A stretch of DNA of 27,155 nucleotides from JAISDD01 sp031553935 (GTDB lineage Bacteria; Bacillota; Syntrophomonadia; Syntrophomonadales; Syntrophomonadaceae): NCBI GenBank assembly GCA_031553935.1, contig JAVBKS010000064.1, positions 1-27,155 on the forward strand, read 5' to 3'. This document shows, piece after piece, positions 16,993-24,113 of this stretch (positions within the stretch are counted from its first letter, which is position 1; each line of letters starts with the position of its first letter). The notes below the pieces were generated by a model. The model had not been told where the DNA came from. It saw only the letters and a list, made by a program, of their open reading frames with translations, and ran no database searches. Made by a program: the position numbers and the translations under genes.

Positions 16993-17961
16993 GTGATCAC
17001 AATCAATAGACTATTTGAGGAGTTTAATCTCTTTACCGACTTAGCCGTAGAAGCCAGCAGCATGGTACGGGGCGCAGAAAACCGCGAGATCAGCGGAGTA
17101 GAAGAAAAAGTTGAGAATTTGGAACACATCAAGATCAATTACATCAAGATCCTCAATAGTGACGGTGCCAAAAAAGTAGGCAAACCGGTTGGCAATTACA
17201 TTACTATTCAATCGCCGCCATTAAAAATTAATGATCCCTATGTAAGAGATGAAATCATATCTGCTATCAGCAAATACCTCGGGGAAATAATTGCTCCTAG
17301 GCTCCAAACAGATGCCGGGGTTCTTTTGGTTGGATTAGGCAATTGGCACGCGGTTGCAGATTCACTAGGCCCTAAGTTCATTGAGTATAGTCCCATTACC
17401 CGGCATTATCATCAACATGCCAAAGAAGCCTTAGTACAAGGCATGCGGCCCACCAGCGGCATTGCCCCCGGAGTCCTCGGTGTCACCGGATTAGAAACCT
17501 TCGAGGTAATCAAGGGAATAGTCGAGAAGACTGGACCTCAATTAATTATAGTCGTGGATGCCCTAGCTGCGCAGCAAGTAGAAAGAATTGGAACAAGTAT
17601 TCAGATCAGTGATACCGGTATTCAACCAGGCGGAGGTGTAGGAAATGCCAGACACGCCCTCACCCAAGAATCACTGGGGGTGCCTGTTATTGCAATCGGC
17701 TGCCCTACCATTGTTAATGCAGTAGTAATTGCCAATCAAGCAATTAGAGAATTCTGCCTAAACAGCGGTGCAATGTACAATGAAAATAAAGCCCTGCAGT
17801 CGATAAAAACAACCTTAGCTAATTTCGGCGGCTCGTTAGCCGTAACCCCAAAAGAAATTGACGAAATTATCGAAAATTCTGCGCGAATAATTGCCATGGG
17901 CGTTGCCCAAGCCCTATTTCCTGGAATTGAAATAGAGCAGCTAGAATTATATGCAGTTTGA
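16993..17961 (+). CDS. gpr: Germination (spore) endopeptidase GPR
   Basis: GPR degrades small acid-soluble spore proteins at germination. It is made in the forespore as a zymogen that removes its own short propeptide. The 322-residue protein has the conserved TDLAVEA at 15-21 just after a 14-residue propeptide, PTSGIAPGVLGVTGLETFE, VVDALAA, and ISDTGIQPGGGVGNAR. The frame opens at the GTG at 16993; its AGGAG runs directly into the GTG, which is unusually tight, yet no later start keeps the propeptide. The residue before TDLAVE is Phe, where Bacillus enzymes have Arg. It stands alone, divergent from rsmD. Confidence 0.92.
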   Translation: MITINRLFEEFNLFTDLAVEASSMVRGAENREISGVEEKVENLEHIKINYIKILNSDGAKKVGKPVGNYITIQSPPLKINDPYVRDEIISAISKYLGEIIAPRLQTDAGVLLVGLGNWHAVADSLGPKFIEYSPITRHYHQHAKEALVQGMRPTSGIAPGVLGVTGLETFEVIKGIVEKTGPQLIIVVDALAAQQVERIGTSIQISDTGIQPGGGVGNARHALTQESLGVPVIAIGCPTIVNAVVIANQAIREFCLNSGAMYNENKALQSIKTTLANFGGSLAVTPKEIDEIIENSARIIAMGVAQALFPGIEIEQLELYAV

Positions 17962-18114
17962 CCGCAGCTGAAATTACATTAGTGTAAATGAAATAACAGC
18001 AAACAAATTGGAGTCGAATACTATGCTTAATTATTTCAAATGCGCGGGCTGATAGGAATTGCCGCATTAACTTGCTGAAACATATAATATCAACTCCCAA
18101 ACATGCCCTGAGGC

Positions 18115-19182
18115 TTAGGAACAGCAAAACCTATTAAGTCGATGACAGCCCTTATTACATTTGCACGATTTCCGGCAAACTTGGCAGTGGCAACAAACTA
18201 CTTGCGGCGAACAAGGCGGACACTCCCCAAGACAAATAACCGGCGCACTGATTTGGGCTGTCAAAATATCTCTTAAAATTACCGAATTCCCCATCTGCTG
18301 CAAATCATTTGGGCTTTGGACACTGACGAAAGCAAATGGTATTGCAGCATCTGTTACAATATCTGCTACCATATTAAGGCATTGATTGGCCATAATACTT
18401 CCAGGAGGAATACGAATAAAGAAATTCTCTCCCGGGCTTACTTGAGATATTTCCATCCCGTTAATGTTTTGAATAATTATCCCTTCGACCATGGGTTCGA
18501 ATCTCAGCATGATCATAAGATTTTGAAATACAGTATTAATATCGACTTCGATTCTAATAGGGCCGACTATTATAGAATTGTCTGGCAAGATAGTAGCCTG
18601 CCTTGATATCATAGCAAAAAATGCATTAAGCAATGTTTCATTGGCACCAGTAATTGAAGCATTAATTAGATAATTAATTAGCTGCACCATTTTTGAACTT
18701 TTAGGATGTAGAGTAGTATTTGCACACTGAACCATGGTTAGCGTTTGACCAGGCGGAAACAGTGGTGCCCAGATAGCGCTTTGAGTAGCTGCAAAGGCGT
18801 CCAGATCATTTAGAATCGGTGGTGTGGTTTGGTCAATTCCAGCTAGGGCAAATAATTCTGCACTGCTAATATTGGGATAGCTGTTCCTCAGCAACCATTG
18901 TATCTGATTTCTTTGAAACTCTGTGATTGCGGGCAAGGCTTCCTCAAAAGTAGCCAGCCTATAGAGATCACCGGAAATCGGTCCGACCAGATCTGAGTTT
19001 AAACAGTAAGCTAATACAGATACACTTCCTTGCGCCGTGTCAAATTGCAATACCCATTCCGCGAAACGAAAAGGTCCCAAATCCGGTTGGATATTTAGCC
19101 GATAATTGTTACCAGGGTCTGCAAGCATACAATAACTAGTTTTTTTGGATAATAGTCCCAGTTTGGCTGGTTGGATCTTCAA
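18115..19182 (-). CDS. Thioester-domain (TED) protein with Cys-rich tail, reading frame broken at 5' end
   Basis: The first half matches the Gram-positive thioester domain. A Cys in the LAYC segment (residue 60 of this frame) and a Gln in the ATQSAIW motif (residue 134) are the expected Cys-Gln thioester pair, with the GDLYRLA and NSYPNIS segments between. The C-terminal 39 residues hold 12 cysteines, unlike wall-anchored adhesins. No signal peptide, LPxTG or membrane segment is seen. This frame starts at a TTG (19182) without a ribosome site. The true start is probably the ATG at 19258 behind AAGGAGG, whose frame ends at an A7 run; removing one A joins both frames into a 380-residue protein. 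A sigma-K-like promoter lies upstream, so a spore-coat or exosporium role is inferred. Confidence 0.75.
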   Translation of the reverse strand: MKIQPAKLGLLSKKTSYCMLADPGNNYRLNIQPDLGPFRFAEWVLQFDTAQGSVSVLAYCLNSDLVGPISGDLYRLATFEEALPAITEFQRNQIQWLLRNSYPNISSAELFALAGIDQTTPPILNDLDAFAATQSAIWAPLFPPGQTLTMVQCANTTLHPKSSKMVQLINYLINASITGANETLLNAFFAMISRQATILPDNSIIVGPIRIEVDINTVFQNLMIMLRFEPMVEGIIIQNINGMEISQVSPGENFFIRIPPGSIMANQCLNMVADIVTDAAIPFAFVSVQSPNDLQQMGNSVILRDILTAQISAPVICLGECPPCSPQVVCCHCQVCRKSCKCNKGCHRLNRFCCS

Positions 19183-19258
19183 AGTGCTGAGAAAGTGCAG
19201 ATGGAGGAGATATTGGGATTAAATCATTTTCAGGAAATATTCCTTCATGGGCAGTCAT
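19136..19258 (-). CDS. 5' fragment of the thioester-domain gene (separate frame)
   Basis: A 40-residue reading frame starts at the ATG at 19258 after a strong AAGGAGG site. It runs MTAHEGIFPENDLIP... and ends ...TGTIIQKN at a TAG directly after seven adenines (19140-19146). With six adenines the frame would continue as ...IIQKTSYCMLADPG... into the thioester-domain frame. It is therefore best read as the true N-terminus of that gene, separated by a one-base frame break, and not as an independent peptide. The segment is Pro/Ser-rich and has no secretion signal. Confidence 0.6.
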   Translation of the reverse strand: MTAHEGIFPENDLIPISPPSALSQHFEDPTSQTGTIIQKN

Positions 19259-19299
19259 TTAAATGACCTCCTTGTTATAAAGTAATAATTGTATTCCTT

Positions 19300-19326
19300 T
19301 ATAATATGGCAGACAACCCATAATGT
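19300..19326 (-). promoter_or_regulatory. Candidate sigma-K promoter of the thioester-domain gene
   Basis: On the minus strand CATATTATA (19300-19308) fits the sigma-K -10 consensus CATANNNTA. An AC dinucleotide (19325-19326) sits 16 nt upstream, as in the minimal -35. It lies about 40 nt before the ATG at 19258. The consensus is short, so chance matches are possible. Confidence 0.45.
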
Positions 19327-19380
19327 TACATTTTGTTTATATTTTGTAGTAATCCAAAATTAGCGCAGTGGATAATTTCC

Positions 19381-20172
19381 TCATACTATATCTTTTCGGC
19401 CAAATTTTCGAATTGTAAGCATAACAAAACCCAACAAATAAATTCCAATATACACATACATCCATATGCTGGCAGGATTACCACTACCAGATAAACCGCC
19501 TGCTCCACGCATCAGATCTTCAGTAATACCAGAGCTAGGCATGAGGATCCTTTCGGCTGTGATAAATATAGTGTGAAATGGCGATATTAAACTGACAAAA
19601 ATGCCCGCTGAAGTTATAGATGTGCTGTTGATGTATTTTCCAACCATTTCGGCAATACCGCCAGCATTGCCCAAAATATAAATACAGATCATAAGGATAC
19701 CATTGGGCACAGTTTTTAAGCTGGCAGAGCCATATAATGTTATGGTCAAAATTGCAATCGGTACTAGAATATAAACCAGCCATCCTTTAACAATTTGGAA
19801 AAACGACAAATCAATAATGGTTGGAAGATCAAATAGTGCTCCTATTCCCAGAATAAATGTGAATAGAATAGTTGCGTAAATAGTTGCTAATATAGTTAAT
19901 CCTGCTAGTTTTCCTAAAACATATTGATAGCGCGGAATAGGACGAGAAATGATGCTGTGCACAATGCCGGTTTCGAGTTCCGATGCAATAGCACCGGCAC
20001 CCAACATAATAGTCAAAAGCGCAATCAGCATGGAGGAGATCTGCAGACCCATTTGGGTGATCATGCGCGAAGCAATGGTTATGAACCTGTTACCATGTTC
20101 CGCCATAGAATCGTTAAAGTAGTAGAGGAGAATAGACCAGCAAACCAAATACAGTACAGTAGCAATTCCCAT
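19381..20172 (-). CDS. ABC-2 type transporter permease
   Basis: This 263-residue membrane protein of the ABC-2 permease family has about six hydrophobic helices (LYLVCWSILLYYF, MLIALLTIMLGAGAIA, ILATIYATILFTFILGIG and others). It has the family-typical segment ETGIVHSIISRPIPRYQYVLGKL. It pairs with the ATPase just upstream. The coordinate given starts at the first standard ATG (20172), which has no ribosome site. The frame is open for 20 more codons to an ATA at 20232, encoding TLNEALRKKTFLI, a stretch normal before helix 1 in this family. AAGGAG lies 8 nt before that ATA, so the real start is probably upstream and non-canonical. The substrate is unknown. Confidence 0.88.
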   Translation of the reverse strand: MGIATVLYLVCWSILLYYFNDSMAEHGNRFITIASRMITQMGLQISSMLIALLTIMLGAGAIASELETGIVHSIISRPIPRYQYVLGKLAGLTILATIYATILFTFILGIGALFDLPTIIDLSFFQIVKGWLVYILVPIAILTITLYGSASLKTVPNGILMICIYILGNAGGIAEMVGKYINSTSITSAGIFVSLISPFHTIFITAERILMPSSGITEDLMRGAGGLSGSGNPASIWMYVYIGIYLLGFVMLTIRKFGRKDIV

Positions 20173-20228
20173 AATTAAAAATGTTTTTTTGCGTAAGGCT
20201 TCATTTAACGTAGCGTTAATGATGGCAA

Positions 20229-21137
20229 CTATGGTAGATTCTCCTTCCCGACAATGCGCAAAAATGCACTTTCCAGAGTTTCACGATGTAGTGTCATTTC
20301 GTACAAATTCACACCTTGAGAAACCAGGAAAGCCGCAATAGCAGGTATTTGCTCTTGGTTAGTCAAAACAATAGAAAATGTCCCATCAGCTTGGTACTCT
20401 AACTGGGACGCAAATACTTCTTGAATATATGATTGATGTATTTCGGTGACTCCTTCGGCACGAACGGTTAAAGTAATTTTTGCCTGCAAAAGATCACTCA
20501 TGGTTGCTGATTTAGCAACTACGCCATTATGGATAATAGTTACACTGTCGCAAACCGCTTCAACTTCACTCAATAAATGACTATTGAGAAAAACAGTTTT
20601 CCCCTCTTCCTTTAAAGACAAAATAATATCGCGAACGTCTTTGCGGCCAATGGGATCAAGGGCGGATGTGGGTTCATCTAAAAAGAGCAATTTTGGATTT
20701 GGAAGTAATGCACACCCTAAGCCAATCCGCTGCTGCATTCCCTTACTATATGACCCGACTTTAAAGTTACGATGTTCGAATAAACCTACTTGTTTAAGAA
20801 CTTTGTCAATACGCTCTGAATCTTTTTTCAGGCGAAACAAACGTTCATGAAATCTCAATAAATCTTTGCCTGTCATCCAATCTTGATAGCGAAATAACTC
20901 GGGTAAATATCCTAATTTTTCCCTGGCCTTCACATCACCCAGCGGTCTGCCCAAGACCATACCATTCCCCGACGTAGGAATTACTAAACCTGTTAACATC
21001 TTTATACATGTGCTCTTACCAGCACCATTAGGCCCCAAAAAACCATAAATATCGCCTTCTTTTACTTCTAAATCGATATTATTACAAGCGGTTTTTGAAC
21101 CATATGTTTTCGTGAGGCCATGGGTTTCAATAATCAT
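20229..21137 (-). CDS. ABC transporter ATP-binding protein
   Basis: This 302-residue ABC ATPase is of the CcmA/drug-export (ABC-2) type. Walker A GPNGAGKST lies at 35-43, the signature YSKGMQQR at about 130, Walker B LLFLDEPTS at about 150, and the H-loop is in NSHLL. A C-terminal extension of about 85 residues is common in this subgroup. The start is the ATG at 21137, which overlaps the stop of the preceding gene as TGATG, indicating translational coupling. Its own stop overlaps the proposed permease start. It powers the adjacent permease; the cargo cannot be told from sequence. Confidence 0.93.
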   Translation of the reverse strand: MIIETHGLTKTYGSKTACNNIDLEVKEGDIYGFLGPNGAGKSTCIKMLTGLVIPTSGNGMVLGRPLGDVKAREKLGYLPELFRYQDWMTGKDLLRFHERLFRLKKDSERIDKVLKQVGLFEHRNFKVGSYSKGMQQRIGLGCALLPNPKLLFLDEPTSALDPIGRKDVRDIILSLKEEGKTVFLNSHLLSEVEAVCDSVTIIHNGVVAKSATMSDLLQAKITLTVRAEGVTEIHQSYIQEVFASQLEYQADGTFSIVLTNQEQIPAIAAFLVSQGVNLYEMTLHRETLESAFLRIVGKENLP

Positions 21138-22051
21138 CAATTAACACTTTTAGCGATTCTAGTCAACTCACCATCAGCTCTGATACCAGCTAAGCCAAAT
21201 ATAACACCTTTTTCTGTCCAAATTAAAAGCGAAGCATTATCATAATTAGGATCCTCTAATAGAGTTACAACATCATGCGGAATTGCTTTGAACAGTTCAG
21301 CAGGCAGACTGCCCGTGAATGCCTTAATGTCTGCCATTGTGTAGAGATACCCATTAGTGCTGCCTAAATCAACCTGACGTCCAACCCCAACCATCTCCGG
21401 CAAATAGATATCGCGGGTATTAACATCAATCAAAGCTATTTGCTGACTGATGTTTTCCGGCAAAATTGGCATTTGCAATAGCAAGCCCTTGATAGCTTCT
21501 TTGGCTTCTTGGGGAGCATCTAAGTAAGGCATTTGGGTAGCAAAAAACGTCAAATCATCATAATCAGCGGTAATAGCTGCCGGCATCAGCAATGTCAAAT
21601 CTGTATTAACAAGACCCCCTGGCAGTCCTTCTGATATCCCTGATTGTCTCAATAAATCATTGCTCGGCTCTTCGTTAAATTTAAAAGCAATCTCCCGTTC
21701 TTCAATTGCAGTTAGTTTTGGCGAAAATTCCTTTAGTTCACCCGGTAGTTTAAAATCAAAAGCTTTAAATTCTTCCGGGGTATTAATCTCAAGTTTCTTT
21801 GGCCTTTCCGTCATTGAAGCAATAATTGGGTGGTGCTTCGAAGCCAATTGCGGGTGGTTTTCCTTCCAGGCCTTTGAATTGTCCATAACTTCCTGGATAT
21901 CTGCTATCGTAATCTTGATGGTTTTAACATCATCTACTCTAAAAATGGATAGTGCGTTCATAGCGAGTGATTGTAATGGAGGTATCACAATAAAACTCAC
22001 AAGAACAAGAATGGTTACTGAAATTTTAAGCATATTTTTCTTCATAGCCAT
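21137..22051 (-). CDS. Exported/membrane-anchored protein of unknown function, ABC operon
   Basis: This 304-residue protein has an N-terminal hydrophobic segment (about residues 8-31) after a Lys-rich start, so it is secreted or anchored with a large extracytoplasmic domain. No lipobox is seen. The body shows no family I recognise; residues 150-304 are mixed alpha/beta-like and end with LLIWTEKGVIFGLAGI. It is the first gene of a three-gene operon with an ABC ATPase and permease (TGATG overlap with the ATPase), so it probably works with that exporter. The start is the ATG at 22051 after AGGGAGGA; a second ATG two codons later is possible. Confidence 0.8.
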   Translation of the reverse strand: MAMKKNMLKISVTILVLVSFIVIPPLQSLAMNALSIFRVDDVKTIKITIADIQEVMDNSKAWKENHPQLASKHHPIIASMTERPKKLEINTPEEFKAFDFKLPGELKEFSPKLTAIEEREIAFKFNEEPSNDLLRQSGISEGLPGGLVNTDLTLLMPAAITADYDDLTFFATQMPYLDAPQEAKEAIKGLLLQMPILPENISQQIALIDVNTRDIYLPEMVGVGRQVDLGSTNGYLYTMADIKAFTGSLPAELFKAIPHDVVTLLEDPNYDNASLLIWTEKGVIFGLAGIRADGELTRIAKSVN

Positions 22052-22383
22052 AAATCCTCCCTCGATATGTATTCATCATTATACCTCAGTTCGTTGCTAA
22101 TGTATAATATTTGACTTCTCTTTAACAATTTGGGTGTTTTCACCTGTACTTTTTCGTTTAATAATGTTTCGATAGCATTTCTATTCTAATATTGGAATTT
22201 CTAGTTATGTTTTAAAAATAAGATATTGACGGCTTAATCTGCCGTTCCTTATTCTCGATCTCCTACGTATTGCTGGCTAAGATAATTCCGTCAACGATTT
22301 CCATACAAGAGAAACCACCTGTATAACAGGTGGTTTCTCTTGTTTCTATCATAGCGCTGCTATTATGATCTCAATAATTTTGA
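22052..22383. other. Intergenic region upstream of the ABC operon
   Basis: About 330 nt without a gene. The minus-strand promoter of the ABC operon should be in the right-hand end near 22060-22130, where AT-rich -10-like stretches (TATAAT, TATTATA) occur without a clear -35. The other end holds the perfect hairpin at 22305-22343. Confidence 0.45.
22305..22343 (-). terminator. Perfect 18-bp hairpin downstream of the CnaB-like gene
   Basis: The arms 22305-22322 and 22326-22343 are perfectly complementary (core GAGAAACCACCTGT) around a 3-nt loop. It begins about 40 nt after the stop of the CnaB-like gene. The arms end in U-rich TTTCTCTTGT; there is no long U-tract beyond. It is most likely a terminator for the minus-strand spore-surface-like genes. 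Confidence 0.65.
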
Positions 22384-23154
22384 TTACTCATAAAATCTAT
22401 AATTAAATGTGTGACTTACCGGGGTTCTTACATTTACGAAATCATGAGATATCGGAGGCACCCTATTATAGCCTGCCTGAACCCTTGCAACTATTGTTAT
22501 ATCGCTGCCATAAGGAACTGGAATAATCTCTCTGACCATTTCGGTTGACGAGTCGATATTGAAGCTAATAATTGTTATATCAACCGAAATAATGGTATTT
22601 GTTATCGAATTCCCGTTCACTGTTGTCTCATACCCAGTGATACTTTCTTGAGTCACTGAGTATACATAAGGCTGACCGGCTTCGTCAAGTACCGGCAAAT
22701 TTCTAAAGGCATAACTGTTCAACGAGCTGTTTACAACTGCCTGAGCGTAGAATCCTCCGTTTTGATAAAGGTTAATTGCAATTTGTGGCGGTCTTGTATC
22801 CCATTCATTGTCGCTATCAACCCAGGTTATCTGTACAGGATATGAGAACCCCATAGTTTCTCTGGTTTTTAAGAGTTCTTTCAAGCTGTTTAATTTCGCC
22901 ATCAACAGCATTTCGCTGTAAGTTACAGAATTAATTGTATCTATGACGGCGCTGTTCAATACCATCAATTCATCAATTGAGACGTTTTTTCTTACCGTCT
23001 GTCCATCAAGGGTGCCCAAAAAGGACTGTATCTTTTCACCTTCTGCGTTGAGAATATGAGCAAGGCTCAGCTCCTGCAAGCCTATTGACGCAATTACTAT
23101 ATTTACCGCGCTATCAATATCTATATTGATATCCGGCATATTTGGCAATGACAT
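22384..23154 (-). CDS. Spore-surface-like protein with shared leader and CnaB-like domain
   Basis: This 256-residue protein begins MSLPNMPDINIDID and contains ASIGLQELSLAHILNAEGEK, a leader seen in spore-surface (exosporium-type) proteins of Clostridia and shared with the gene upstream. A helical stretch to about residue 100 follows. A CnaB-like beta domain comes next, recognisable from ITWVDSDNEWDTRPPQI, FRNLPVLDEAGQPYVYSVTQ, GYETTVNG and ITNT. The usual isopeptide Lys appears replaced, and the usual Glu is Gln (VTQ), so the internal crosslink may be lost. A further beta-rich tail ends in HTFNYRFYE. The start at 23154 follows AGGAGG; the longer open frame to 23214 lacks a site. No export signal is seen. 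Confidence 0.75.
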   Translation of the reverse strand: MSLPNMPDINIDIDSAVNIVIASIGLQELSLAHILNAEGEKIQSFLGTLDGQTVRKNVSIDELMVLNSAVIDTINSVTYSEMLLMAKLNSLKELLKTRETMGFSYPVQITWVDSDNEWDTRPPQIAINLYQNGGFYAQAVVNSSLNSYAFRNLPVLDEAGQPYVYSVTQESITGYETTVNGNSITNTIISVDITIISFNIDSSTEMVREIIPVPYGSDITIVARVQAGYNRVPPISHDFVNVRTPVSHTFNYRFYE

Positions 23155-23197
23155 ATTGTTAACCTCCTGCTTGCATCTCAATAAATACAAGTTAATA

Positions 23198-23503
23198 TCA
23201 CTTCTTACAAACACTCATCTTCATAATTTCCACTACATACTTTGTTTTAGTAACAAGCAAATTTTCAATATTCTCAATTGCTTCAAGGGTTTTTCGTACA
23301 CTTTCATTTGCTTCTAATAATTCCTCATGAGTATCACAGCGGTTAGCATGCTTGATAAATGCCTGAAGTTTTTCGCCCTCAGCATTAATTACATGCGACA
23401 ATCCTATTTCCTGCAATGCAATTGATGCAAGTAAAATATCTATAATGTCGGCTCTGTTCAAATCAATTCTTGGTGTTATATCAGGTATATTTGGCATTGT
23501 CAT
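23198..23503 (-). CDS. Short spore-surface-like protein, leader paralogue
   Basis: This 101-residue protein starts MTMPNIPDITPRIDL and continues with LLASIALQEIGLSHVINAEGEK, clearly paralogous to the leader of the next gene. It then has a short charged helical segment and ends MSVCKK, with no CnaB-like domain. It may be a capping or docking subunit, or a truncated copy. The ATG at 23503 aligns with the paralogue's start and lies 8-10 nt after GAGGG; an ATG at 23509 is the alternative. It is 43 nt upstream of the CnaB-like gene and probably co-transcribed. Confidence 0.75.
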   Translation of the reverse strand: MTMPNIPDITPRIDLNRADIIDILLASIALQEIGLSHVINAEGEKLQAFIKHANRCDTHEELLEANESVRKTLEAIENIENLLVTKTKYVVEIMKMSVCKK

Positions 23504-23536
23504 ATTCATCTCACCCTCTAATAACCTATTCCAGGA

Positions 23537-23910
23537 TCAGTCTTTTTGATACAAACGACCCTGTCCCAGCCCCATAGACAGTAGGGTGTGATTCTTACCC
23601 TTACTTAATATCAGATTCATCCAGTCTCTTCTGGCGTACAAAACTCTGATGATAAATACGGTTTCAGTTTTCTCATTAACCATGTAAAAGACGAGGTAGT
23701 TGTCAACTATCAGTTTTCTTAAATTTCGAAGCTTCAACTGCTCGTCTCTCTCGATTGAGTGCCTCAGTGGCATATCGTCAAGATTCCGTATTTCCACTTC
23801 CATTTTATTTAATAACTTATCGGCAATATTCGGTTCTTTCAGATTACTCGATATATACTGAAGGATTTCCGAAAGTCCTGCTTTGCTCTGGTTGTAATTT
23901 CAATTTTATG
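23537..23910 (-). pseudogene. Broken ParE/RelE-type toxin gene
   Basis: The intact part (ATG at 23803 to 23537) contains RKLIVDNYLVFYMVNE and FIIRVLYARRDW, the C-terminal half of a type II ParE/RelE toxin. The missing half is present upstream: ILQYISSNLKEPNIADKLLNK is in the same frame, while KIEITTRAKQDF lies in another frame. The frames switch near 23871-23877 and would be joined by one extra base. There is no start codon before KIEITT; a TGA stop and the edge of a repeat element lie there instead. No antitoxin gene is adjacent. The gene is therefore frameshifted and 5'-truncated, presumably inactive. Confidence 0.7.
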
Positions 23911-23911
23911 T

Positions 23912-24108
23912 AGTCAGGGGACGTTATGATCTCAGAGGACGGGGGAATGACACTTATCACCCAAGCATATGCTCAGCATTCCCTTGTCCAGAATTTATCG
24001 GCAAAAAGGAAGAATAAGCTCTCAATAACCGTTAATGAAGGCAATTGAGAGCTTGTTTGATTTTAGTAATAAGTATAGGGAACTCTGATTCCCCGTCCCC
24101 TGACACTC
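23912..24108. repeat. REP/MITE-like element with GGGGACG-type ends
   Basis: The motif TCAGGGGACG occurs at 23914-23923. A variant TCAGAGGACGGGGGAATGAC starts at 23932, and an inverted copy GATTCCCCGTCCCCTGACAC lies at 24087-24106. The ends are thus inverted repeats of about 10-17 bp around roughly 200 nt that include a hairpin. Such GTCAGGGGACGG motifs resemble REP sequences mobilised by RAYT-type transposases; no transposase is in this window. One edge coincides with the broken start of the toxin gene, the other stops before the marR stop. Confidence 0.55.
24016..24054 (-). terminator. Hairpin terminator of the ech-marR operon
   Basis: Perfect 11-bp arms AAGCTCTCAAT (24016-24026) and ATTGAGAGCTT (24044-24054). 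On the minus strand the stem is followed by ATTCTTCCTTTTTG, a fair U-tract. It is about 60 nt after the marR stop and lies inside the repeat element. Confidence 0.6.
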
Positions 24109-24113
24109 CTTGT

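Noticed and set aside
17867..18127. Minus-strand 86-codon frame across the end of gpr
   Set aside because: It overlaps the coding 3' end of gpr on the opposite strand, with low-complexity residues and no ribosome site.
19134..19148. Programmed -1 frameshift at A AAA AAC in the thioester gene
   Set aside because: The heptamer is a classic -1 slippery site in the upstream frame, but -1 leads to a frame that is not the TED frame; +1 (or loss of one A) is needed.
23155..23214. Longer start (23214) for the CnaB-like gene
   Set aside because: It would overlap the upstream gene and encode residues outside the shared leader; the ATG at 23154 has AGGAGG and aligns with the paralogue.
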